A stretch of 64,000 nucleotides of DNA from Streptomyces melanogenes (GTDB taxonomy: Bacteria > Actinomycetota > Actinomycetes > Streptomycetales > Streptomycetaceae), in the NCBI RefSeq assembly GCF_014649795.1, contig NZ_BMTS01000002.1:186001-250000 (forward strand), read 5' to 3'. Below, piece after piece: positions 25,758 to 33,507 of the stretch; within the stretch, counting starts at the first letter, position 1; each line of letters starts with the position of its first letter. The notes beneath the pieces are model-generated. The model was not told where the DNA came from and searched no databases. It was given only the letters and a program-made list of their open reading frames with translations. A program made the translations under genes and the position numbers.

Positions 25758-27010
25758 CGGACTCCCTCCAGTGGATCCAGCGGAATCGCCGCCGACAGCA
25801 CCGCGCCTTCCCCCGGCGCCGACTCCACCGTCAGCGTCCCCCCGAGCTGCCGCACCCGCGCCCGCATCGCGGGCAGCCCGTGGCCCCGGCCGTCCCGGGA
25901 CTCCGCGCCCGCGCCCGCGAACCCGCGCCCGTCGTCCGCGACGTCCAGCACGATCTGGTCGCCCAGATAGGTGAGGGTGAGGGCTGCCGTACGCGCCCCG
26001 GCGTGCTCGCGTACGTTCGCGAGCGCCCCCTGCGCGATCCGCAGCAGCGCCGACTCGACCCGGTCGGGCAGGGCGACGGGCACCCCGTCGACGTGCAGCC
26101 GTACGTCCAGGGACGACTCGGCGGCCGCCCGCGCCGCCAGTGCCCGCAGGGCCTCGGGCAGGCTGCCGCCCGCCGCCAGCTCCGCGGGCGCGAGGTCGTG
26201 GACGAAGCGGCGGGCCTCGGCGAGGTTGCGCTCGGCGATCGACTCGGCCGTACGGACGTGGCGGCGGGCCGCCGCCGGGTCGGACTCCCACAGCCGCTCG
26301 GACGCCTGGAGCAGCATCTGCTGGCTGGACAGGCCCTGCGCGAGCGTGTCGTGGATCTCCATGGAGAGGCGCTGGCGTTCGGCGAGCGTGCCCTCGCGCC
26401 GCTCGGTGGCGGCCAGTTCGCGCCGGGTGCGGATCAGGTCGTCGATGAGGTGGCGCTGCCGGTCCGCCTGGCGCTGCATGTGGACGAAGACGGCGGTGGC
26501 GACGGCCGCGACGGCGGGCGGCGCGACCACCAGGTTCGGGTCGACCCCCTCGGCCAGCATCAGCTGCGCGGCCACCACGAACGCGGTCAGCAGGGCCACC
26601 AGCACCAGCGCGGCCCGCGTCGGCAGCGTCCGCAGCCCGGTGTAGAACAGCGGCACCGCGCACCACGCGAAGCTCGGCGCGAGCACCACGAGCACCATCC
26701 ACACCGCCACCACCACCCCGAGCCAGCCGAGCCGCCGGGGCTTCGGCCGCGTACCCAGGGCGGGGCCGAGGACGTACAGCAGGGCGAGCGTGGTCGAGAG
26801 GGCCACGATCCACGGGGTGCGGCCGTCGCCGGGGTGGCGGATCAGGAAGCGCGCGAGCGAGGCGCCGAGCAGCAGGAAGAAGGCGGCGTGCATCACGACG
26901 GGCAGCCACCGCTCGTCGGCGGCGAGCCGCCCGGCCCCTGCCTCCTCCGTGGCAGGCTCTGCTTCCACAACCCGCTCCTGACCTGCGCGTACGTACGTCT
27001 CCGTACTCAT
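25754..27010 (-). CDS. senS: Sensor histidine kinase SenS-like
   Basis: 418 residues. Five or six membrane helices lie between about 38 and 178. Then HisKA_3 with ERQRLSMEIHDTLAQGLSSQ (His220) and a HATPase_c domain (GALANVREHAGA, DVADDGRGFAG, GHGLPAMRARV). SenS kinases have five TM helices and an extracytoplasmic loop touched by HbpS, which matches. Start ATG 27010. Coupled to senR. Divergent from hbpS with 123 bp between, so both promoters share this gap. Confidence 0.85.
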   Translation of the reverse strand: MSTETYVRAGQERVVEAEPATEEAGAGRLAADERWLPVVMHAAFFLLLGASLARFLIRHPGDGRTPWIVALSTTLALLYVLGPALGTRPKPRRLGWLGVVVAVWMVLVVLAPSFAWCAVPLFYTGLRTLPTRAALVLVALLTAFVVAAQLMLAEGVDPNLVVAPPAVAAVATAVFVHMQRQADRQRHLIDDLIRTRRELAATERREGTLAERQRLSMEIHDTLAQGLSSQQMLLQASERLWESDPAAARRHVRTAESIAERNLAEARRFVHDLAPAELAAGGSLPEALRALAARAAAESSLDVRLHVDGVPVALPDRVESALLRIAQGALANVREHAGARTAALTLTYLGDQIVLDVADDGRGFAGAGAESRDGRGHGLPAMRARVRQLGGTLTVESAPGEGAVLSAAIPLDPLEGVR

Positions 27011-27133
27011 CCTCACCCGGTCCGGCCACCCCCGCATCAGCCGATCGGATGACGGGCGGGTCCACCGGTCCGGGTGCGGGGAGCAGCCGGTGCGCCGACC
27101 CCATAGGGGCGTGGCCGGGGCCACGATCGAGTC

Positions 27134-27709
27134 ATGGACACGAACACGCACCGCCCCACGGCCACCCGCCGCACCAAGAAGATCGTCATCGGCGCCGTCG
27201 CTGCGGCCGCCCTCGCCGCCGGCACCTTCGGCGCGGTCAGCGCCAGCGCGGCCGCCCCGGCCGCCAAGCCCGCCGCCCAGCAGGCGGACGCCTCCCAGCG
27301 CAACCTCACCACCTCCACCCACCTCACCGTCGCCGCCGCGACCAAGGCCGCCACCGCCGCCCTGGACGCCGCCCGCAAGGAGAACCAGCGCGTCTCGGTC
27401 GCCGTCGTCGACCGCAACGGCAACACCGTGGTGACCCTGCGCGGCGACGGCGCGGGCCCGCAGTCGTACGAGTCGGCCGAGCGCAAGGCGTTCACGGCCG
27501 TCTCCTGGAACGCCACCACGTCCGTGCTGGCCGGCCGCCTCGCCCAGGCGCCCAACCTCAAGGACATCCCCGGCACCCTCTTCCTCGCGGGCGGCGCGCC
27601 CGTGCAGGCCCAGGGCGCCCCGATCGCGGGCATCGGCGTCGCCGGGGCCCCGAGCGGCGACCTCGACGAGAAGTTCGCCCAGGCGGGCGTGGCGGCGCTG
27701 GCGAAGTAG
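27134..27709 (+). CDS. hbpS: Extracellular haem-binding sensor protein HbpS
   Basis: 191 residues. Twin-arginine signal (TRRTKKIVIGAVAAAALAAG, ending SASA) followed by a GlcG/HbpS (DUF336) domain: HLTVAAATKAATAALDAARK, VSVAVVDRNGNTVVTLRGDG, FLAGGAPVQAQGAPIAGIGV. HbpS of S. reticuli is Tat-exported, binds and degrades haem, forms octamers, and under iron or peroxide stress activates the partner kinase SenS. The divergent senS-senR pair makes this assignment firm. Start ATG 27134. Confidence 0.9.
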   Translation: MDTNTHRPTATRRTKKIVIGAVAAAALAAGTFGAVSASAAAPAAKPAAQQADASQRNLTTSTHLTVAAATKAATAALDAARKENQRVSVAVVDRNGNTVVTLRGDGAGPQSYESAERKAFTAVSWNATTSVLAGRLAQAPNLKDIPGTLFLAGGAPVQAQGAPIAGIGVAGAPSGDLDEKFAQAGVAALAK

Positions 27710-27799
27710 CGCCCCTGCCCGGGTACGGCGGGGCAGCGGTTTCCGGCCCCGCCCCCGCACCCCCGAGCCCCCCGCCCGCCCCGCCCGTAGGATCGCCCT

Positions 27800-29191
27800 G
27801 TGGATCACCGCAGCGCGATACGCCGGCTCGTCCTCCCCTCGGCCCTCCTGCTGGCCCTCGGCGGCTGCACCGGCGGCGTGGAGGGCAAGCCGGGGGCGGC
27901 GGGGGTGCGGGACGGGCTCTTCCCCAAGCTGGGCAACGGCGGCTACGACGTCGAGCACTACAGCGTGGCCCTCGACTACGACCCGGCTCGCAACCACCTC
28001 TCCGGCAGCGTCACCCTCGACGCCCGCGCCACCCGCGACCTCAGCGCCTTCAACCTCGACTTCGCCGGGATGGACGTGACCTCCGCGACGGTCGGGGGCG
28101 AGCGCGCGGACGCCAACCGGGCGGGCACCGAGCTGACCCTGCGCCCGGCGGACGAGATCGACAAGGGCGCCCGGTTCCGCACGACCGTGGCCTACTCGGG
28201 GACCCCGAAGACCCTCACCGACCAGGACGACTCGCACGAGGGCTGGCTGCGGACCGCCGACGGCGCCCTCGCGCTCGGCGAGCCCGCCGGGTCGATGGCG
28301 TGGTTCCCCTCCAACAACCACCCCGGCGACAAGGCCACGTACGACCTGAAGGTCACCGTGCCCGCCGGGCTGAAGGCGGTCTCCAACGGCGAGCTGAAGT
28401 CGACGGTCACGGCGGGCGGGCGCACCACCTTCACCTGGCACACCGGCGAGCCGATGGCGAGCTACGCGGCGACGGTGGCGATCGGCAAGTACGACGTGGA
28501 GTCGTCCAAGACACCGTCAGGAATCCCTGTCTATACGGCAGTTGATCCCGCAGCGAAGAAGGAGGCCGCCGGTGTCGTGGGGCAGCTTCCGGAGATCGTC
28601 GAGTGGGGCAAGGAGAACTTCGGGCCCTACCCCTTCTCCTCCACCGGAGTGATCGTCGCCCCCGAGGGCTCCGCCGAGTACGCCCTGGAGACCCAGAACC
28701 GCCCGGTCATCCCCGCCGACCAGTTTGACACCGAGACCCTCGTCCACGAGCTCGCCCACCAGTGGTTCGGGGACTCGGTCACGCCCGAGCGGTGGAAGGA
28801 CATGTGGCTCAACGAGGGCTTCGCCACGTACGCGGAGTGGCTCTGGAGCGAGGACCACGGCGGAAAGTCGACGCAGGCGCACTTCGACGAGCAGTACGCG
28901 AAGGCGGCCGACGCCGAGCTCTGGGCGTTCCCGCCCGCCGAGCCGCCGTCGGCCGCCGAGATCTCGGGCAAGCCGGTGTACGAGCGTGGTGCGATGGTGG
29001 TTCACAAGATCCGCCGGGCCGTCGGGGACGACGCGTTCTACGACATCGTGCAGGGATGGACGAAGAAGTACCGGCACGCGAACGCCTCCACCGAGGAATT
29101 CACCCGGTTCGTGGAGGAGGAGTCCGGCGAGGACCTGACGGATCTGTGGGACACCTGGCTCTACGGGGACGGGAAGCCCAAGTCCCCGTAG
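27800..29191 (+). CDS. Secreted M1-family zinc aminopeptidase (lipoprotein)
   Basis: 463 residues from GTG 27800. Signal with lipobox LGGC at about residue 20. Beta-sandwich N-terminal domain, then the gluzincin core: H316-E317-x-x-H320 in VHELAHQWFGD and, 18 residues later, E339 in NEGFATYAEW; GAMEN-like exopeptidase loop seen as YALETQNR. The C-terminal helical domain found in ~850-residue PepN is missing, so this is the short extracellular form common in Streptomyces. Likely trims exported or environmental peptides. Confidence 0.92.
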   Translation: MDHRSAIRRLVLPSALLLALGGCTGGVEGKPGAAGVRDGLFPKLGNGGYDVEHYSVALDYDPARNHLSGSVTLDARATRDLSAFNLDFAGMDVTSATVGGERADANRAGTELTLRPADEIDKGARFRTTVAYSGTPKTLTDQDDSHEGWLRTADGALALGEPAGSMAWFPSNNHPGDKATYDLKVTVPAGLKAVSNGELKSTVTAGGRTTFTWHTGEPMASYAATVAIGKYDVESSKTPSGIPVYTAVDPAAKKEAAGVVGQLPEIVEWGKENFGPYPFSSTGVIVAPEGSAEYALETQNRPVIPADQFDTETLVHELAHQWFGDSVTPERWKDMWLNEGFATYAEWLWSEDHGGKSTQAHFDEQYAKAADAELWAFPPAEPPSAAEISGKPVYERGAMVVHKIRRAVGDDAFYDIVQGWTKKYRHANASTEEFTRFVEEESGEDLTDLWDTWLYGDGKPKSP

Positions 29192-29224
29192 AGCCGGGCC
29201 AGTTGTATCGCTACTGCTGGCCGG

Positions 29225-30775
29225 TTACTTCACGTTGACGGCGGTCCAGGCCGCCGCCACCGTCTTGTACTCGGTGCTGCTCGCCCCGTACAGGTCGGCC
29301 GCGGCCTGCAGGGTCGTGGTGCGCGCCTTCGCGTAGTTGGTCGTCGACGTCATGTACGTGGACAGGGCCTTGTACCAGATCTTGTAGGCCTTGGTCCGCC
29401 CGATGCCGGTGACCTTGGAGCCGTCGGACGTCGGGGAGTTGTAGCTGACGCCGTTGATGACCTTCGCGCCGCTGCCCTCGGACAGCAGGTAGAAGAAGTG
29501 GTTGGCGACGCCGGACGAGTAGTGCACGTCCTTGTTGCCGACCGTGCTCGACCAGTAGTCGGCCGACTGGCCGTCCTTGCTCGGCTTGTCCATGTACCGC
29601 AGCGGGGTGCCGTTGCCGCGGATGTCGATCTTCTCGCCGATGAGGTAGTCACCGGGGTCGCTGGCGTTGTTGGCGAAGAACTCCACCGACGTGCCGAAGA
29701 TGTCGCTGGTGCCCTCGTTGAGGCCGCCGGACTCCTTGCTGTAGTTGAGCTTGGCGGTCGCGGCGGTGAGGCCGTGGCTCATCTCGTGGCCCGCGACGTC
29801 GAGCGCGGTGAGCGGCTTGAGGTTGTTCGCGCCGTCGCCGTACGTCATGCAGAAGCAGCTGTCGTCCCAGAACGCGTTGACGTACGCGTTGCCGTAGTGG
29901 ACGCGGGAGTACGCGGCCTTGCCGTTGCCCGCGATGCCGTTGCGGTTCAGCTCGGCCTTGTAGAAGTCCCAGGTCACCGCCGCGCCGTAGTGCGCGTCGA
30001 CGCCGGCGGTCTCGCGGTTCTGCGGGGTGCCGTCGCCCCAGACGTCGGTCGCCTTGGTGAAGAGCGTGCCGGTGCCGGAGGAGCCGTGCTTGAGGTCGTA
30101 CGTCTTGTGGCCGCCGCGGCCGGCGTCCGTGAGGCTGTACGTGGAGCCGGACTTGGACGTCCCGAGGGTGACCTTGCCCGAGTACTCGCTGGTGCCGGTC
30201 CCGGTGTCGATGGCCTCGTACGAGTAGAGCTGGGCCCCGGTCGCGGCGTCGGTGATGACGTGGCGCTCGCTGGGGGTGCCGTCCTTCTGGGTCCCCTTGA
30301 CGACGGCCTCGTACGCCAGGACGGGCGTGCCGCTCGCGGCCCAGACGACCTTGCGGGCGCCGGCCGGTGCGGCCTTGAGCGAGACGCCGGAGGTGGCGAC
30401 GGATATCCGGGCCTCGGAGCTCTTGCTGACGCCCTTCAGACTGCCGTCCTTCTTGGCGTGGACGACGAGGTCGCCACCGAGGACGGGCAGACCGTCGTAC
30501 GTACGCTCGTACCGCGTGTGGACGGTGCCGTCCACGTCCTTGATGACATCGCGTACGACGAGCGCCTCCTTGGCGCCGAGCCCGATCTGGCGGGCGGCGG
30601 CGGGGGCGGCGGCCTGGGCCTCTTGGATGGCGCCGGCGCGCTCGGCCACACCGAGCACGCGGGCGCTCGCGCCCGCCTCGCGGTCGGCGGCCCCGGCACT
30701 GGTGCCGGACTGTACGCCGACGACGACCATGGCGGCGGTGGCGGCAAGAGCGGCGGCACGCAGGGAAGTTCTCAC
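29225..30775 (-). CDS. Secreted thermolysin-like M4 neutral metalloprotease
   Basis: 516 residues. Signal peptide, then FTP and PepSY propeptide domains (about 60-200), then the M4 catalytic domain: HEMSH at 330-334 (DVAGHEMSHGLTAATAKL) and the third zinc ligand region GGLNEGTSDIFG. C-terminal domain has SSGVANHFFYLLSEG with the substrate-stabilising His. Produced as a zymogen and self-processed outside the cell. Convergent with the M1 peptidase gene; only 33 bp separate the stops. Confidence 0.93.
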   Translation of the reverse strand: MRTSLRAAALAATAAMVVVGVQSGTSAGAADREAGASARVLGVAERAGAIQEAQAAAPAAARQIGLGAKEALVVRDVIKDVDGTVHTRYERTYDGLPVLGGDLVVHAKKDGSLKGVSKSSEARISVATSGVSLKAAPAGARKVVWAASGTPVLAYEAVVKGTQKDGTPSERHVITDAATGAQLYSYEAIDTGTGTSEYSGKVTLGTSKSGSTYSLTDAGRGGHKTYDLKHGSSGTGTLFTKATDVWGDGTPQNRETAGVDAHYGAAVTWDFYKAELNRNGIAGNGKAAYSRVHYGNAYVNAFWDDSCFCMTYGDGANNLKPLTALDVAGHEMSHGLTAATAKLNYSKESGGLNEGTSDIFGTSVEFFANNASDPGDYLIGEKIDIRGNGTPLRYMDKPSKDGQSADYWSSTVGNKDVHYSSGVANHFFYLLSEGSGAKVINGVSYNSPTSDGSKVTGIGRTKAYKIWYKALSTYMTSTTNYAKARTTTLQAAADLYGASSTEYKTVAAAWTAVNVK

Positions 30776-31113
30776 TTGAGGGGTTCTCCTTCACTCGATC
30801 CGTTGCGCGGTGGGGGTGCGCGGTGGGGGGTGGTGCGAGTGGGTGGGGCCCGTGCAGGTGCGTGGGGCGCATCTGCGAGTGGTGCGTGGGGGGAGCGTGC
30901 CAGCAGATGACTAGTTTTTGACAGGGTACCGACAAGTATTTGACTGGAAAGTGTCCGTCAGGGGGTGCGGCGTGTCCGGTAAGCGATGCGAACGGCCCTG
31001 CGGAGATGGCTGGTTGGCGCGCGGCGGGGGTCGTGCGGGGTGCGGGCACGCCGAAGCCCCCGGCGCGGGGGGCGCCGGGGGCTTCGGGGGGTCTTCTCGG
31101 TGGCTGCCGGGAC
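30776..31113 (-). promoter_or_regulatory. Upstream region of the M4 protease gene
   Basis: No gene seen in this 338-bp gap. The minus strand shows a possible promoter with TTGTCG (30930-30935), a 16-bp spacer and TAGTCA (30908-30913), giving a leader of roughly 120 nt before the protease start. The right end carries the terD terminator. Confidence 0.4.
31051..31087 (-). terminator. Terminator of terD
   Basis: CCGAAGCCCCCGGCGC (31051-31066) pairs perfectly with 31072-31087 across five G residues, 27 bp past the terD stop on the minus strand. Confidence 0.85.
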
Positions 31114-31689
31114 TCAGACGTTGACGCCGAAGTCCTGGGCGATGCCGACCAGGCCCGAGGCGTAGCCCTGGCCGACCGCGCGGAACTTCCACTCCGCGCC
31201 GTTGCGGTACAGCTCGCCGAAGACCATCGCGGTCTCGGTGGCGGCGTCCTCGCTCAGGTCGTAGCGGGCGATCTCGGCGCCGCCGGCCTGGTTGATGATG
31301 CGGATGAACGCGTTGCGCACCTGGCCGAAGTTCTGCGAGCGGTTCTCCGCGTCGTAGATCGAGACCGGGAAGACGATCTTGTCGATGTCGGCGGGGAGGC
31401 CGGCCAGGTTGACGTTGATCTGCTCGTCGTCGCCCTCGCCCTGGCCCGTGACGTTGTCACCGGTGTGGACGATGGTCTGGTCCGGCGTCGACTTGTTGTT
31501 GAAGAAGACGAAGTGGGCGTCCGAGTAGACCTTGCCCTGGGTGTTCACCGCGATCGCGGAGGCGTCGAGGTCGAAGTCGGTGCCGGTGGTCGTGCGGACG
31601 TCCCAGCCGAGGCCCACCGTGACGGCGGTCAGGCCCGGGGCCTCCTTGGTGAGCGAGACGTTGCCGCCCTTGGACAGGCTTACAGCCAT
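31114..31689 (-). CDS. terD: TerD family stress protein
   Basis: 191-residue TerD protein: [20 protein letters not shown] at the N-terminus, the acidic Ca-binding motifs DFDLDASAI and [25 protein letters not shown] and the C-terminal [17 protein letters not shown]. TerD-family proteins are Ca-binding, membrane-associated stress factors associated with tellurite resistance and, in Streptomyces, differentiation and calcium signalling. Single gene with its own terminator. It is the free-standing relative of the domain fused to the nuclease at 12305. Confidence 0.93.
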   Translation of the reverse strand: MAVSLSKGGNVSLTKEAPGLTAVTVGLGWDVRTTTGTDFDLDASAIAVNTQGKVYSDAHFVFFNNKSTPDQTIVHTGDNVTGQGEGDDEQINVNLAGLPADIDKIVFPVSIYDAENRSQNFGQVRNAFIRIINQAGGAEIARYDLSEDAATETAMVFGELYRNGAEWKFRAVGQGYASGLVGIAQDFGVNV

Positions 31690-31860
31690 GGGATGTCCCC
31701 TTCATCGTGATGTGCGGGCTACGGCCGTTCCCGAAGCTACCGTCACCCCTCATAACGTCGGCAGGGGAGGGTGGGTTCCAGTTGGCTTTACTTTCTTTGC
31801 CCGGCCGTGTGGGCCGGGGGCTCGCAAAAGAGGGTGACGGGGCCCCGCAGGCAAGGGACC

Positions 31861-32295
31861 ATGGAGCGCATGTCCGGGCCCTACTTCATCCGCGGCTCCG
31901 TCTCCCTCCCGGAGGCCGAGCTCATGTGGCGTTTCTCGCGGTCCTCCGGGCCCGGCGGGCAGCACGTCAACACCAGCGACTCGCAGGTGGAGCTCCGGTT
32001 CGACCTGGGCCGTACGGAGGCGCTGCCGGAGGTCTGGAAGGCGCGGGCCCTGGAGCGGCTGGCCTCGCGGCTGGTGGGCGGGGTCGTGACCGTACGCGCC
32101 TCCGAGCACCGCTCGCAGTGGCGCAACCGCGAGACGGCGGCGGTCCGCCTGACCGCGCTGCTCGCGGAGGCGACGGCCCCGCCCCCGAAGCCGCGCCGAG
32201 CGACGAAGATCCCTCGCGGGATCAACGAGCGGCGGCTCCGTGAGAAGAAGGCCCGGGCGGAGACGAAGCGGGGTCGCGCGGGGCGCGACTGGTAG
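31861..32295 (+). CDS. arfB: ArfB/YaeJ-like peptidyl-tRNA hydrolase (release-factor domain)
   Basis: 144 residues. Class I release-factor catalytic domain with GGQ at about 32-34 (SSGPGGQHVNTSDS) and a basic C-terminal tail rich in Lys/Arg (INERRLREKKARAETKRGRA) that in ArfB inserts in the mRNA channel. It rescues ribosomes stalled without a stop codon. ATG 31861 and ATG 31870 are both possible starts; neither has ideal spacing. Divergent from terD, convergent with the flavin reductase gene. Confidence 0.88.
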   Translation: MERMSGPYFIRGSVSLPEAELMWRFSRSSGPGGQHVNTSDSQVELRFDLGRTEALPEVWKARALERLASRLVGGVVTVRASEHRSQWRNRETAAVRLTALLAEATAPPPKPRRATKIPRGINERRLREKKARAETKRGRAGRDW

Positions 32296-32301
32296 TGGGC
32301 C

Positions 32302-32522
32302 CGGTGTTCGTCTGCGGGTGAGTGGTGGGCTGGTCGCGCAGTTCCCCGCGCCCCTAAATGCGTCCCTCCGGGCCGCTCAGGGGATTGCCGCGCAGCGGCA
32401 TTTAAGGGGCGCGGGGAACTGCGCGACCAGCCATATGCGGCCCGCAGACGAACGGGGTCCCAGGGGCGAAGCCCCCCGGCCGCCCGCCAGAGGGCTTTCG
32501 GGAAGGGGTGGGGTGGGGGCTC
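32302..32522. repeat. Nested palindromic intergenic element, copy 3 (full)
   Basis: Inner arms GCGCAGTTCCCCGCGCCCCT (near 32336) and its complement (near 32404-32423), central hairpin GCCGCGCAGCGGC, middle arms TTCGTCTGCGGG / CCCGCAGACGAACG. The outer arm is present only on the right (GGGCTTTCGGGAAGGGGTGG). It occupies the gap between convergent arfB and flavin reductase genes. Confidence 0.9.
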
Positions 32523-32526
32523 AACC

Positions 32527-33093
32527 TCAGCCCAGTTGCCGGTACCGCCCCCGGAAATACGACAGCGGTCCGCCCTCCGCACTGGGCAGCTCCACCCCCA
32601 GCACCCGTGCGATCACCAGCGTGTGGTCCCCCGCCTCCACCCGCTGCTCCGTCCGGCACTCCAGCGTCGACAGCGCGCCGCCCACCAAGGGAGCACCGCT
32701 CAGCGGACCCCTCTTGTAGGGGATGTCGTCGAAGAGCAGGCGGTCGCTGATGCGGCCCTTCATCGCGAACCGGCCCGCCACGTGGCGCTGGCTCTCCGAG
32801 AGGACCGAGACCGCCCACAGGGGCTGCTCGGCGAGCAGGTCGTCCATGCGGGAGCCGTTCCGTACGCTCACCAGGACCAGCGGCGGGTCGATGGAGACGG
32901 ACAGGAACGCCGTGGCCGTCATGCCGACGTCCTCACCGCGCGGGCCGGCGTCCTCGTCGTGGGCGGTCACCAGCACCACCCCGCCCGCCAGCCGGGACAT
33001 CGCGGCGCGGAATTCGTCATTGCTCACCCCCTCAGCATGGGGGTTCTGCGACGGCAGGGCGGGAAGAGCACGGAGAACGTCTGTCTGCAACAC
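32527..33093 (-). CDS. Flavin reductase-like domain protein
   Basis: 188 residues if started at GTG 33093 (166 if GTG 33027). FMN-binding split-barrel domain: MSRLAGGVVLVTAHDED, GMTATAFLSVSIDPPLVLVS, FAMKGRISDRLLFDD, GDHTLVIARVLGVEL. These proteins reduce FMN/FAD with NAD(P)H for partner monooxygenases or act as stand-alone reductases. No monooxygenase is adjacent. The start is uncertain since neither GTG has good Shine-Dalgarno spacing; 33093 could be nearly leaderless. Confidence 0.82.
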   Translation of the reverse strand: MLQTDVLRALPALPSQNPHAEGVSNDEFRAAMSRLAGGVVLVTAHDEDAGPRGEDVGMTATAFLSVSIDPPLVLVSVRNGSRMDDLLAEQPLWAVSVLSESQRHVAGRFAMKGRISDRLLFDDIPYKRGPLSGAPLVGGALSTLECRTEQRVEAGDHTLVIARVLGVELPSAEGGPLSYFRGRYRQLG

Positions 33094-33316
33094 GTACAGA
33101 ACGCTAGTCTCCGGGTCAACGCCGCACATCGGGCCCTGGGACCAGAAGGGTCCTAGGACCAGAGCGACGAGGCACCGCGCGCGGTGCAAACTCCGCCACC
33201 CGAACCACCCCCGCCGCACCCCCACCCCGCCCCCAAAAACCGGCATTAATGCTTGTTTGCATTCCGGAATCTCGCGGAGCGCTCCCACCTCCCGCGAGCG
33301 GCCTATCATCACCCCG

Positions 33317-33332
33317 TGTGACTTGAGTCACA
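33317..33332. promoter_or_regulatory. Perfect CRP-type palindrome upstream of cdgB
   Basis: TGTGACTTGAGTCACA: TGTGA, six bases, TCACA, exactly the CRP/Crp half-site pair, with additional symmetry (7-2-7). It lies 176 bp before the cdgB start in a 414-bp divergent region that otherwise contains no gene. A TTGACC at 33346-33351 could be a -35, placing the palindrome centre near -57. Streptomyces Crp recognises GTGA-N6-TCAC-like sites (from memory). Confidence 0.65.
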
Positions 33333-33507
33333 GAGCGCAGTAATTGTTGACCCTGTGTACCGAGTGGGCAGCTCGCTGTGATTCAGTGACGGGGACGCTG
33401 CACGAAAAGCGCCCACAGGGAAGTCGGAAGCCGGGCCGGAAGCCGGAGAAGAAGCGCGCCGAATCAGGATCCTGGAGTTGCTGTCGAGGTCTCGGGGAGA
33501 GCGAGCA

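Noticed and set aside
27097..27111. GACCCCATAGGGGCG between senS and hbpS as a Fur-family box
   Set aside because: Symmetry is short and GC-rich and the FurS consensus is not matched from memory; left as unassigned.
29194..29224. Hairpin between the M1 and M4 peptidase stops as a terminator
   Set aside because: Arms are imperfect, the loop is 14 bases, and it touches the M4 stop; too weak to list.
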